Assembly: GCA_937922805.1 (NCBI GenBank)
Contig: CALAJV010000026.1
Span: 1-64,000 of the forward strand
Length of the DNA stretch: 64,000 nt
Direction: 5' to 3'
From: an uncultured Acidimicrobiales bacterium
Lineage (GTDB): Bacteria; Actinomycetota; Acidimicrobiia; Acidimicrobiales; SZUA-35
Shown piece by piece: positions 8,630 to 16,726 of this stretch; the first letter of the stretch is position 1, and each line of letters starts with the position of its first letter. The position numbers and the translations under genes are program-made. Under the pieces are notes generated by a model. It worked only from the letters and a program-made list of their open reading frames with translations. It was not told the DNA's origin and searched no databases.

Positions 8630-8649
8630 TTGCCGGTTAGAACCGGCAA
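8630..8649. repeat. Perfect 9-bp inverted repeat after pdxT
   Basis: TTGCCGGTT and AACCGGCAA are separated by AG (8639-8640). As RNA this would fold as a 7-bp stem with a 6-nt loop. No T-run follows on either strand, so it is either an atypical terminator or an operator in front of yebC. The rest of the 207-bp gap shows nothing else clear. Confidence 0.5.
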
Positions 8650-8781
8650 CCGCAACATTGCCACTACAGTGTGACAACGGCTGCATTTCTTTACGCAACC
8701 GCGAGCGATGGCCTGCAAGATGTCAGAGATTGCTGTTCAAAAGGCTTTCGCTCGGTAGCTCTAGCGAGAGGACGTTGATAG

Positions 8782-9531
8782 GTGTCAGGCCATTCGAAGT
8801 GGGCAACGATAAAACACAAAAAGGGCGCAGCCGATGCTAAACGAGGCAAGCTCTTCGCCAAACTCATAAAGCAAGTAGAGGTCGCAGCCCGTACTGGCGG
8901 TGGCGATGTCGACTCGAATCCGACGCTCCGAACCATGTTTCAGAAAGCCCGCGACAACTCGGTTCCGTTGGACACCATCGAACGAGCGGTTAAGCGAGGA
9001 ACGGGTGAGCTCGAAGGAGTTAACTACGAGCCGATCACTTATGAAGGTTACGCCCCTGGAGGCGTTGCCTTGCTCATCGATGTGTTAAGTGATAATCGAA
9101 ATCGGACTGGTTCAGAAATTCGTTCGTTGCTGACGAAGAATGGCGGCTCACTGGCTGAGCCGGGTGCGGTTTCGTGGCAGTTCGAGCGCAAAGGCGTAGT
9201 CAAGGTGGCGAAGTCGGCCGAAGAAGACGACGTGATGATGGTCGGCCTGGACAACGGCGCCGAAGACCTCGAAGATCATGGTGAAGTTTGGCAGGTAACT
9301 TGTGAGCCTAGTGATGTGCTACCGCTGCGGGCAGCCCTGGAAGAAGCCGGCATCGAAGTAACCGAATCAGACACCACGATGGTGCCGAGTAACACGGTTC
9401 CAGTCGAGGATGTAAGCCAAGTGAAATCCGTTTTGGCGTTGGTCGAATTGTTGGATGATCAAGAAGATGTTCAAGACGTTCACTCCAACATCGACATCTC
9501 CGACGAAGTGTTTGCTGCGATCGACGACTAG
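8782..9531 (+). CDS. yebC: YebC/PmpR family protein (TACO1-like)
   Basis: This 249-residue protein begins with the family signature SGHSKWATIKHKKG and continues with DNSVPLDTIERAVKRGTG and EGYAPGGVALLIDVLSDN. Family members have been described as DNA-binding regulators and, more recently, as ribosome-associated factors helping at difficult stretches; which applies here cannot be read from the sequence. The C-terminus is acidic. The start is GTG 8782 with GAGAGGA about 9 nt upstream. In many bacteria yebC lies directly before ruvC; here a minus-strand ABC exporter sits between them. The gene is convergent with that exporter, with 28 bp between stops. Confidence 0.95.
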   Translation: MSGHSKWATIKHKKGAADAKRGKLFAKLIKQVEVAARTGGGDVDSNPTLRTMFQKARDNSVPLDTIERAVKRGTGELEGVNYEPITYEGYAPGGVALLIDVLSDNRNRTGSEIRSLLTKNGGSLAEPGAVSWQFERKGVVKVAKSAEEDDVMMVGLDNGAEDLEDHGEVWQVTCEPSDVLPLRAALEEAGIEVTESDTTMVPSNTVPVEDVSQVKSVLALVELLDDQEDVQDVHSNIDISDEVFAAIDD

Positions 9532-9559
9532 TTGGTTGGGAGGTGACGGATCGAGGTGG

Positions 9560-10384
9560 CTATAACCCACCACCGACGCCGAGCAGCCGGGACCGGGTAA
9601 CGCTTCGAACACCGCGGGACAGACTGATCGCGGCCACTACCCACGCAATAGCTCCGATTACGATTGGGTAAAGCCCACCACCAAATAGTGCTCCAGTCGA
9701 CTGACTATAGGCCAGCCCGATAATAGGAAGGCTGACGAGCCCAGACGCTTGTTGGGCCGCAGCGGTTGAGGTTACTCGGGCTGATAGCCGCAAAACTAGT
9801 GACAGGCAGATGGCCAGGAACGGTGGTAGAACCCAAAGAATCATCACCCACCATTGCAGGGTCGGAAAGAACCAACCGCCAACGCTTGGACCAACGATCA
9901 GGTTAACCAGTATGGAGTAGAGCCCGAATCCAATAGCAACCGTGGCGTACCCGGGAGCCAAACTGGCGAGGAGTTTCCCGATATAGATTTCCTTAGCCGC
10001 CGCCGGTGAGTGGGCAAGGAATTCCCCAGTTCCTCGTTCTCGCTCGCCGACGATTGTCGATGCTCCGACCGCGGTGGAAATGGTTAGCGGAACAATAACG
10101 GCGACCGGGGCCAGGAGGAAAACGGCCAGGGCATAAGCGGTTTGCCCTTCTGGCGACGACCCTTGGATTTGTGTCTTAGCTGCCTCTGGTAGAACCTCGA
10201 GAGTTTGCGAGATCTGACCGACTACGGCTACATCTCCAATGCTGGTAATGGTTAGCAGAAGTGTGGCTGGAACGAACACGAAGAAGAGCGACCCGAGAAA
10301 CGTCAGCGGCAACCAAAAGTCCTTGGCTTGAACGAGTTGTTTCAGGTCGGTTTTAGCAACCGTTAGTGTTCGAGACCAATTCAT
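9560..10384 (-). CDS. ABC-2 type transporter permease
   Basis: The 274-residue protein has six predicted membrane helices and the ABC-2 permease signature VGERERGTGEFLAHSP followed by EIYIGKLLAS. It has an extracytoplasmic loop between helix 1 (about residues 28-50) and helix 2. It forms a pair with the ATPase gene directly upstream on the minus strand, overlapping by 4 bp (ATGA), so equal production of the two subunits is likely. The substrate cannot be deduced; families of this kind include sodium, lipid and drug exporters. The C-terminal tail is short and basic. Confidence 0.85.
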   Translation of the reverse strand: MNWSRTLTVAKTDLKQLVQAKDFWLPLTFLGSLFFVFVPATLLLTITSIGDVAVVGQISQTLEVLPEAAKTQIQGSSPEGQTAYALAVFLLAPVAVIVPLTISTAVGASTIVGERERGTGEFLAHSPAAAKEIYIGKLLASLAPGYATVAIGFGLYSILVNLIVGPSVGGWFFPTLQWWVMILWVLPPFLAICLSLVLRLSARVTSTAAAQQASGLVSLPIIGLAYSQSTGALFGGGLYPIVIGAIAWVVAAISLSRGVRSVTRSRLLGVGGGL

Positions 10385-11601
10385 AGCTTCGCCGTCATTT
10401 CTGTTTCGGACCCGCCGGGTGCGGGAGTGGCCAGCTGATCGTCGCGGCGGATCCGAAGGTAGAGGTCTTCTAACGTGGGTTCGAATGGGATCACCGCTTC
10501 CAAACCGACTCCGGAGCGGGCCAACTCTGACACTAGGTCGGCGACGTTGGCGGTGGTCTCAAGCTCTACTCGTGCGGTATTTCCATCGCGCTCGTAGGAG
10601 ATCGTTCCGGCCCGGGACTTGAGCTGGTCTAGGTCCGATCCAGTAGCCGTCCTAAGCTCGACAATACGATTGGGCCAATAACCGGTCGCCAGATGGTCAG
10701 GAACCCCCGATAGTAAGTTGGATCCGTTCTGCAAGATGATGATTTGGTCGGCCAGTCCTTCCGCTTCGAGCAGAAGGTGGGTACACATCAGAACGGTCTT
10801 CCCGTCACTGGTCATCTCGCGAACCATCGACAAGACCGAGTGAGCCGATTCCGGGTCGAGGCCCGATGTAGGCTCGTCGAGAAGGAGGAGATCCGGTCGG
10901 TGTAGAACGGCACGAGCTAGAGCGAGTCGGGTTTTCATGCCGGTTGAGTAACCACCGACTTGTTGATTGAGTGCGTCAACGATATCGAACTGCTCCGCTG
11001 CTTCAAGAATACGCTTAGGGGCATCGGCTTTGCTTAGTCCGTAGAGGTCGGCTGCATACTGCAAATTGTCTTGGCCGTTCAACCGGTCATAGAGCGAAGG
11101 CTTTGCGGTTACCACACCGCAGCGTCGCCTCACTTCCTCACCGTCTTCGCTGGTGGGGGACAAGCCAAAAACGGTTGCTGCTCCTGTGTCTGGAGTTAGT
11201 GCACCGGTTATGAGCCGGATTGCCGTTGTTTTGCCAGCTCCGTTTGGTCCTAGCAAAACTGAGATCTGGGCTCGTGGAATCCGCAGATTTAGGTCGGTGA
11301 TGGCCGTCACGTCGCCAAAACTCTTATTGACACCGTTGAGCAACACCGTGTCATCGCCAGACTTTTCTGCAGATGGCGACGGTTTGGACGCTGTCAGGTG
11401 TCCAGGTCCGGCGTCGACGGTGCTGGTCGGTGTCGGACTCGTTGCCTGTGGAGGGTAAAGCTCGGTTGGCTCGGTCGTGGTTGAACGCCGCCGCTCAAGC
11501 CGCTCGGACGTAGAACCAATTTGGTCGCTGTCGCCCGGGGGATTTGTTGGCATAGCCCGGGGTGGAAGATTTGCTTCGGGCGGAGTGGTACGAAAAGCCA
11601 T
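10381..11601 (-). CDS. ABC transporter ATP-binding protein with long disordered N-terminus
   Basis: The ATPase core has Walker A GPNGAGKTT, a signature YSTGMKTRL in place of the usual LSGGQ, and Walker B LLLLDEPTSGLDPES, typical of ABC-2 exporter ATPases. About 85 residues before the core are Pro/Ser/Thr-rich and probably disordered. A C-terminal accessory region of about 110 residues follows. ATG at 11601 is chosen because GGAGA lies 5 nt before it; the frame stays open further upstream to 11736 but would overlap ruvC. The gene diverges from ruvC with 85 bp between starts and overlaps the permease gene by 4 bp. Confidence 0.85.
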   Translation of the reverse strand: MAFRTTPPEANLPPRAMPTNPPGDSDQIGSTSERLERRRSTTTEPTELYPPQATSPTPTSTVDAGPGHLTASKPSPSAEKSGDDTVLLNGVNKSFGDVTAITDLNLRIPRAQISVLLGPNGAGKTTAIRLITGALTPDTGAATVFGLSPTSEDGEEVRRRCGVVTAKPSLYDRLNGQDNLQYAADLYGLSKADAPKRILEAAEQFDIVDALNQQVGGYSTGMKTRLALARAVLHRPDLLLLDEPTSGLDPESAHSVLSMVREMTSDGKTVLMCTHLLLEAEGLADQIIILQNGSNLLSGVPDHLATGYWPNRIVELRTATGSDLDQLKSRAGTISYERDGNTARVELETTANVADLVSELARSGVGLEAVIPFEPTLEDLYLRIRRDDQLATPAPGGSETEMTAKL

Positions 11602-11673
11602 TAGGTCTCCATCGGCACCGATGAGAGGAATCTCAAGGTAGTGAAGGTCCATGGCAACAGATCCAATTTCGGC

Positions 11674-11679
11674 TAGCGT
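11674..11679 (+). promoter_or_regulatory. Probable -10 element of a leaderless ruvC transcript
   Basis: TAGCGT is followed by 7 nt and ATG 11687, with no Shine-Dalgarno between. It lies in the 85-bp divergent region shared with the ABC exporter. Confidence 0.45.
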
Positions 11680-11686
11680 CGTACAC

Positions 11687-12241
11687 ATGTTCGTCTTGGG
11701 CATTGATCCAGGTCTATCGCGGTGTGGATACGCCATTGTTGAACCGGCCTCGCGGGGGCGGGGAAAAGCCCACGCGCTCGGAGTGATGCGAACCCCGACT
11801 GACGCTGGAGTGCCAGAACGACTAGCAATGTTGCAGGCCGACCTTGAGGAACTCGTTAACGAATATTCACCTGCCGTTTGTTCGGTTGAGCGAATTTTCT
11901 TTCAGAAAAACACCAAAACTGCGGTTTCGGTAGCTCAGGCATCAGGAATAGCGTTGGCGTTGGCGGCCAGCCGAGGAATGAAGGTCGAACAATATTCACC
12001 GTCGGAAGTAAAGTCGGTGGTGGCCGGTGATGGCACAGCGGGAAAGACAGCGGTTCAAGAAATGGTGCAGGTACTGCTTGGTTTGCCAACCCCGCCGAAA
12101 CCGGCGGACGCTGCCGATGCTGCTGCCTTGGCGCTTTGCTATTTGGCTCATGACCCGGGCATGAAATTCGCTCAGCGCGACGCAGTCGCGATATCGAGTC
12201 CTGACACAGGCTCAAATATGAGAACGAGTAGGTCAAGATGA
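11687..12241 (+). CDS. ruvC: Holliday junction resolvase RuvC
   Basis: RuvC cuts Holliday junctions symmetrically as a dimer together with RuvAB. The four acidic catalytic residues are visible: D7 (LGIDPGLSRCGY), E68 (CSVERIFF), D141 and D144 (PADAADAAALA). From ATG 11687 the length is 184 residues, near the family norm. An upstream in-frame ATG at 11651 would add a non-conserved 12-residue extension; 11687 also has TAGCGT 7 nt upstream, so it is preferred. It leads the ruvC-ruvA-ruvB cluster. Confidence 0.96.
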   Translation: MFVLGIDPGLSRCGYAIVEPASRGRGKAHALGVMRTPTDAGVPERLAMLQADLEELVNEYSPAVCSVERIFFQKNTKTAVSVAQASGIALALAASRGMKVEQYSPSEVKSVVAGDGTAGKTAVQEMVQVLLGLPTPPKPADAADAAALALCYLAHDPGMKFAQRDAVAISSPDTGSNMRTSRSR

Positions 12242-12269
12242 CAAAATCAAAAACCGAAAGAGCGGAACA

Positions 12270-12911
12270 GTGATTGGAACGTTGCGGGGAACCGTGATCG
12301 AAAGGGAAGTTGCGCTTGATCGTTCGGCTGCCACTGAACTTACCATCGAGGTAGCGGGTGTCGGCTATCGGGTTTCGACGACGGCGGCCACACTTTCTCG
12401 GCTACCGGGCGACGAAGTGGTGTTGCTCTATGTCCATCACCACATTCGTGAGTCGGATCAAAAGCTGTTTGGGTTTTTGACCAAGGAAGAGCGCAAAGCG
12501 TTCGAGGGGCTACTATCGGCTCATGGTGTTGGGCCTTCGTTGGCCCTCGCGGTTTTGGCCACCCACTCGGTTCGCCAGCTAGCGGCCATACTGAGCGAGG
12601 AAGATCTTGGCGCTCTGTGCGAGGTTCCTGGAGTGGGAAAGAAAACGGCCCAACGGCTGTTGGTCGAACTCAAATCGTCGCTAGTGCTGCCTGCTCTCGA
12701 TGGTGAGCCTTCTGAATCTGGCATCGATTTAACTGATTCAGCTGGCCACGAAACAAGCCCGTTGACCGACGTGAAGGAAGCGCTCGTCAATCTTGGTTAC
12801 TCCTCAGAGGAAGCACGCCGAGCAGTGGTTGGCCTGCGAGACGAGGCGGATGATGACAGCGATTCCGGTCAGCTGTTGAAGCGGGCGTTAATGAAGCTGG
12901 CGAAAGGTTAG
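12270..12911 (+). CDS. ruvA: Holliday junction branch migration protein RuvA
   Basis: RuvA tetramers clamp the Holliday junction and load RuvB. The 213-residue protein has the N-terminal OB fold (IGTLRGTVIER, GVGYRV), central helix-hairpin-helix motifs (AHGVGPSLALAVL and EVPGVGKKTAQRLLVELK) and a C-terminal domain III that contacts RuvB (LGYSSEEARRAV), joined by an acidic linker. The start is GTG 12270 with a short GGA upstream. It follows ruvC by 28 bp and precedes ruvB by 2 bp. Confidence 0.97.
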   Translation: MIGTLRGTVIEREVALDRSAATELTIEVAGVGYRVSTTAATLSRLPGDEVVLLYVHHHIRESDQKLFGFLTKEERKAFEGLLSAHGVGPSLALAVLATHSVRQLAAILSEEDLGALCEVPGVGKKTAQRLLVELKSSLVLPALDGEPSESGIDLTDSAGHETSPLTDVKEALVNLGYSSEEARRAVVGLRDEADDDSDSGQLLKRALMKLAKG

Positions 12912-12913
12912 AA

Positions 12914-13969
12914 ATGCCGAGAGACGAGATCCTTGACCCCACGCCAACTCCAGAAGAAAAAACGGCGACCATACTGAATGATGAAGCCGAACTCAGACCA
13001 CGAACTCTTGACGATTTTGTTGGTCAATCTCAGCTCAAAGAACGACTAGGAATAATTCTGGAGGCAGCCAAGGGCCGTCAGCAAGCCGCTGATCACCTGC
13101 TGTTCGGAGGTCCGCCCGGGTTGGGGAAAACAACGCTGGCTGGAATTGTTGCCAACGAGCTGGATACCCATTTACACATAACATCGGGCCCAGCTATTGA
13201 GAGAGCCGGAGATTTAGCCTCGATACTGACCAAACTCGAACCGGGTGACGTGCTGTTCATTGATGAGATCCACCGGTTGCCGAGAATTGTCGAAGAGGTT
13301 CTTTACCCGGCGATGGAAGATTTACAGCTCGATGTTCTGCTCGGTAAGGGCCCGGCTGCTCGATCGATCCGCTTCGACTTGGAGCCGTTCACCCTCGTTG
13401 GCGCCACTACGAGAACCGGTTTGATAACCGGACCACTTCGGGATCGGTTCGGATTCGCTTTCCGCCTGGATTTCTATGAGTCCGCCGATTTGGAGAGGAT
13501 CGTTATCCGGGCAGCCGATGTGCTGGGGGTATCGATCGATTCCAACGGAGCAGCTGAGATTGCTATGCGGAGTCGCGGAACCCCGCGAATAGCGAATCGG
13601 TTGCTTCGCCGGGTTCGTGACTACGCCGAGGTTCGAGGTTCTGGTGTTGTTGATCACGAGGCGGCAGCCGATGGTCTCGCTCTTTTTGGTATCGACGACC
13701 GCGGCCTCGACAAGGTAGATCGAGCGCTGCTCAGCAATTTGTGCGAGCGCTTTTCTGGCGGCCCAGTCGGGTTGTCGACCTTGGCGATAAGTATTGGTGA
13801 GCCACCGGAAACGGTTGAGGAAGTTATAGAGCCATTCCTCATACAACAAGGGCTACTCATGCGGACCGCTCGAGGTCGAGTGTCGACCTCGTCTGCTTGG
13901 CAACACCTTGGACTGGAGCCACCAGACACATCGATGACAGCGCCGGAAGTCACGTCACTTTTCGAGTAG
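12914..13969 (+). CDS. ruvB: Holliday junction ATP-dependent helicase RuvB
   Basis: RuvB is the AAA+ motor that drives branch migration. It has Walker A GGPPGLGKTT (residues 65-74), Walker B as D117-E118-I-H120, sensor-1 VGATTRTGLITGPLRDRFG with the arginine finger, and a C-terminal winged-helix domain ending near AWQHLGL. The length of 351 residues is usual. ATG 12914 has GAAAGG 6 nt upstream and lies 2 bp after the ruvA stop, so the genes are co-transcribed and probably co-translated. About 80 bp follow before queA with no terminator. Confidence 0.98.
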   Translation: MPRDEILDPTPTPEEKTATILNDEAELRPRTLDDFVGQSQLKERLGIILEAAKGRQQAADHLLFGGPPGLGKTTLAGIVANELDTHLHITSGPAIERAGDLASILTKLEPGDVLFIDEIHRLPRIVEEVLYPAMEDLQLDVLLGKGPAARSIRFDLEPFTLVGATTRTGLITGPLRDRFGFAFRLDFYESADLERIVIRAADVLGVSIDSNGAAEIAMRSRGTPRIANRLLRRVRDYAEVRGSGVVDHEAAADGLALFGIDDRGLDKVDRALLSNLCERFSGGPVGLSTLAISIGEPPETVEEVIEPFLIQQGLLMRTARGRVSTSSAWQHLGLEPPDTSMTAPEVTSLFE

Positions 13970-14049
13970 CGGACAGAGCGAACTAGTACGTAGAAACAAA
14001 TTTCCGGACGACGGTTCAATTTGGCGGAGGATCTGGTTCAATCAAGCCT

Positions 14050-15192
14050 GTGTCAATCGCTAACCAACCCTCGGTGTCGAACCTTGACGATGGAACGTCC
14101 AACCTGGCGTCTGGGGCAATCGCTGACAGCGATTCCATTTCGGCGTATGACTATGAGTTGCCTGAATCATTCATCGCTCAACAGCCAGCCGAACCCAGAG
14201 ACAGCGCTCGGATGCTTGTTGATGTAGCTGGCTCGGTTGAGCATAAACAAGTAGCGGATTTGGCCAGCTATGTAGGACCGGGCGATGTGGTGGTGGTCAA
14301 CACGACTCGCGTTATTCGGGCCCGAATGCACGTGCGTAAACCAACCGGCGGCTTGGTTGAAGTCTTGCTGCTTGAACCCACGGCAACGCCTAACCAGTGG
14401 AAGGCGTTAATTCGTCCGAGTAAAAAGGTTGCTCCCGGGATGTTGCTGACCGCCGACTCCGGCGGTGACGCGGTGGCGGTCGAGGCGGGCGCAGTGCTCG
14501 ATGGCGGACAGCGGCTTGTAACGGTTTATCCCGAAGTGATCGACGCTATCGGACAAGTTCCGCTCCCTCCCTATATCACCGAGCCGCTAGCAGATCCGGA
14601 GCGGTATCAAACAGTGTTCGCCGACGTCGAGGGGTCGGTGGCGGCTCCTACAGCTGGTCTTCATTTGACCGACGAGCTGCTCGACCGAATTCGTGCCGCT
14701 GGAGCGATGGTCGTGCCGATTGAGCTCCGAGTCGGCCTGGCTACATTCAAACCGATATCGTCGGAACGGATTTCCGATCACATCATGCACCGCGAATCCT
14801 ACTCGGTAACCGAGCAAGCGTGGAAGACGATCACTGAAGCTGGCCGGGTGATCGCAGTTGGAACGACTGTTGTTCGGACCTTGGAATCGGTTGCAGCCAA
14901 CAACACGCTTAGCGGCGACACGGAGTTGTTCATTCGTCGCGACTTTGACTGGCAGATTGTTGATGTCTTGTTAACCAACTTCCATGTGCCGAAGTCGTCG
15001 TTACTGGTTCTGGTTGACTCGTTTTATGGTTCCGGTTGGCGCCGGCTCTATGAACAAGCAAAGAAGCGAGATTATCGTTTCTTCTCGTTCGGTGATTGTA
15101 TGTTGCTAGCTAGGTCCGGCTCAATGGAGTCCGCAACTCTGGCCTCGGACGAAATTCGGATCGACGACGAGAGGAACGTGCCGTCGTTGTGA
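14050..15192 (+). CDS. queA: S-adenosylmethionine:tRNA ribosyltransferase-isomerase
   Basis: QueA moves and isomerises the ribosyl moiety of SAM onto preQ1 in tRNA, forming epoxyqueuosine. Recognisable blocks include YDYELPESFIAQQPAEPRDS, VVVVNTTRVIRAR, the VEVLLL segment, AAPTAGLHLTDELL and TNFHVPKSSLLVLVDSFYG. The protein is 380 residues, with about 32 non-conserved residues before the YDYELPE block. The start is uncertain: GTG 14050 is the first standard codon, but the strong GGAGG (14026-14030) is 19 nt away; an in-frame ATC at 14041 would be 10 nt from it. The stop overlaps tgt (GTGA), so the two queuosine steps are coupled. Confidence 0.93.
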   Translation: MSIANQPSVSNLDDGTSNLASGAIADSDSISAYDYELPESFIAQQPAEPRDSARMLVDVAGSVEHKQVADLASYVGPGDVVVVNTTRVIRARMHVRKPTGGLVEVLLLEPTATPNQWKALIRPSKKVAPGMLLTADSGGDAVAVEAGAVLDGGQRLVTVYPEVIDAIGQVPLPPYITEPLADPERYQTVFADVEGSVAAPTAGLHLTDELLDRIRAAGAMVVPIELRVGLATFKPISSERISDHIMHRESYSVTEQAWKTITEAGRVIAVGTTVVRTLESVAANNTLSGDTELFIRRDFDWQIVDVLLTNFHVPKSSLLVLVDSFYGSGWRRLYEQAKKRDYRFFSFGDCMLLARSGSMESATLASDEIRIDDERNVPSL

Positions 15193-16316
15193 CTGATCAA
15201 AAGATCTCAATGACGGTGACCGCTTCCGATGGCTCAGCTAGAGCTGGAGTAATGAAGACCAGTCGGGGCGAAATTCAGACGCCGGTATTCATGCCCGTAG
15301 GCACCCGAGCTGCGGTCAAGACCCTCGACACGTTTGATCTAGAGCGGCTTGGACCCCCGATTGTGTTGGCCAACACCTATCACCTCATGGAGCGACCGGG
15401 TTCGGAATTGATCGCTGAGCAAGGGGGCCTCCATCGCTTTATGGGGTGGGACGGTCATCTCCTAACCGACTCGGGCGGATATCAAGTCTTCTCACTTGAA
15501 CCCAAAATTACCGAAGCTGGTGCCACCTTCCGTTCGGTCTACGACGGGGCTTATGTCGAGCTATCGCCGGAGAAAGCGGTTGCTGTCCAACAAGATTTGG
15601 GGTCTGACATTGCCATGGTGCTCGACGTTTGCTCGGCCCTGCCAGCAGAGCGGGAAAATCTTCGAGCCGCGCTCGATCTGACGATTCGATGGGCCGAGCG
15701 AGCCAAGGAAGCGCACGGCGATCACCCCCAGGCCCAGTTCGGTATCGTCCAAGGCGGAGTGGAAGTAGATCTTCGGGCCGAATCAGCTGAGCGAACGGTT
15801 GCCATCGGATTCGATGGCTACGCTGTCGGCGGCTTGTCGGTGGGGGAAGGGCGAGACACCATGGTTCCCGCTTTAGCAGCTGCTACCGCAGTTTTGCCCG
15901 AGGACCGACCGCGCTATTTCATGGGCTTGGGTGATCCAGTCGGGCTAGTCGAAGCGGTCCACAATGGTATAGACATGTTCGATTGTGTTTTGCCAACCCG
16001 ATTAGCCAGACACGGAACTGCTTTGACCAGCGAAGGTCGTTTGAATCTCAAAAACAGGCAGTTCGCTACTGACGATCAGCCGATCGACCCCGCCTTCACT
16101 CACGACCTGTCGGGACGGTTCTCTAGGGCCTACATACGGCACTTGCTAGTCACAAATGAACCCACAGCGGGCCGAATTATCACTCTTCACAATTTGGCTT
16201 GGCTCGCCAATTTGGCCGATGAGATGCGCACAGCGATCATCGAGAAACGATTTGAAGCTTTTCGTCAAAAGATCTGGGCCCAGTGGGCACCGCAAGAAAT
16301 TCTTCCAGAGCCATGA
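15189..16316 (+). CDS. tgt: tRNA-guanine transglycosylase lacking the zinc cysteines
   Basis: Tgt swaps guanine 34 in Asp/Asn/His/Tyr tRNAs for preQ1. Catalytic features are intact: D94 in LTDSGGYQVF, the GGLSVGEGR loop (about 214-222), and nucleophile D265 in MFDCVLPTRLARHG. The zinc site is not intact. A gapless alignment around the SRAY block puts F303, H305 and S308 where bacterial enzymes have the CxCxxC cysteines (nt 16089-16121), while the fourth ligand H334 (TLHNL) is kept at the right spacing. The protein is otherwise full length (375). GTG 15189 overlaps the queA stop by 4 bp. It may use another fold-stabilising solution, bind metal differently or have altered activity; the family assignment is secure. 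Confidence 0.95.
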   Translation: MTDQKISMTVTASDGSARAGVMKTSRGEIQTPVFMPVGTRAAVKTLDTFDLERLGPPIVLANTYHLMERPGSELIAEQGGLHRFMGWDGHLLTDSGGYQVFSLEPKITEAGATFRSVYDGAYVELSPEKAVAVQQDLGSDIAMVLDVCSALPAERENLRAALDLTIRWAERAKEAHGDHPQAQFGIVQGGVEVDLRAESAERTVAIGFDGYAVGGLSVGEGRDTMVPALAAATAVLPEDRPRYFMGLGDPVGLVEAVHNGIDMFDCVLPTRLARHGTALTSEGRLNLKNRQFATDDQPIDPAFTHDLSGRFSRAYIRHLLVTNEPTAGRIITLHNLAWLANLADEMRTAIIEKRFEAFRQKIWAQWAPQEILPEP

Positions 16317-16404
16317 AACCAGCGCTTGGTGGCGCCTGATTGACCAGTAATAGCGCTAACGTCATCTAGCTGAAGGCTAAGCAGCGCGCGACCGGAGTTT
16401 CGTT

Positions 16405-16704
16405 ATGGAGTTTTTGCCCCTATTAGTTGTCGGTGTACTTATGTACGCCGTTTTGGTTCTGCCTCAGCAGCGTCGAGCTAAGGCTCATCGCGCTCTACTG
16501 GACTCGATCGAAGAGGGAGATGAGGTAGTTACCAGCTCAGGGTTCTACGGGTTCATAAATGCAGTCGATGGCGACGTGGTCTGGATAGAAGCCGCAGAAG
16601 GCGTAGAACTCAAGCTAACGAAGAGCGCGATTTCGTCAAAGGTGACCGCTCCAAGCGCTACCGATGCAGATGAGATCACTGATTCTGTAGACGAAGATGA
16701 GTAA
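16405..16704 (+). CDS. yajC: Preprotein translocase subunit YajC
   Basis: YajC is a small single-pass membrane protein of the SecDF-YajC accessory complex. The 99-residue product has an N-terminal helix (residues 3-19), the conserved PQQRRAKAHRALLDSI and GDEVVTSSGFYGFI blocks, and an acidic C-terminal tail. ATG 16405 has CCGGAG about 8 nt upstream. The stop lies 22 bp before the secD start. Confidence 0.95.
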   Translation: MEFLPLLVVGVLMYAVLVLPQQRRAKAHRALLDSIEEGDEVVTSSGFYGFINAVDGDVVWIEAAEGVELKLTKSAISSKVTAPSATDADEITDSVDEDE

Positions 16705-16726
16705 CTACGAGCCCGGAGGTTCTGGT

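Noticed and set aside
10480..10500. GGTTCGAAT resembling a tRNA T-loop
   Set aside because: It lies inside the ABC ATPase gene and no cloverleaf can be drawn around it; no tRNA gene was found in the window.
9560..11601. ABC exporter between yebC and ruvC as a horizontally acquired island
   Set aside because: Codon style matches the neighbours, no repeats or integrase flank it, and the genes fit tightly between convergent and divergent neighbours.
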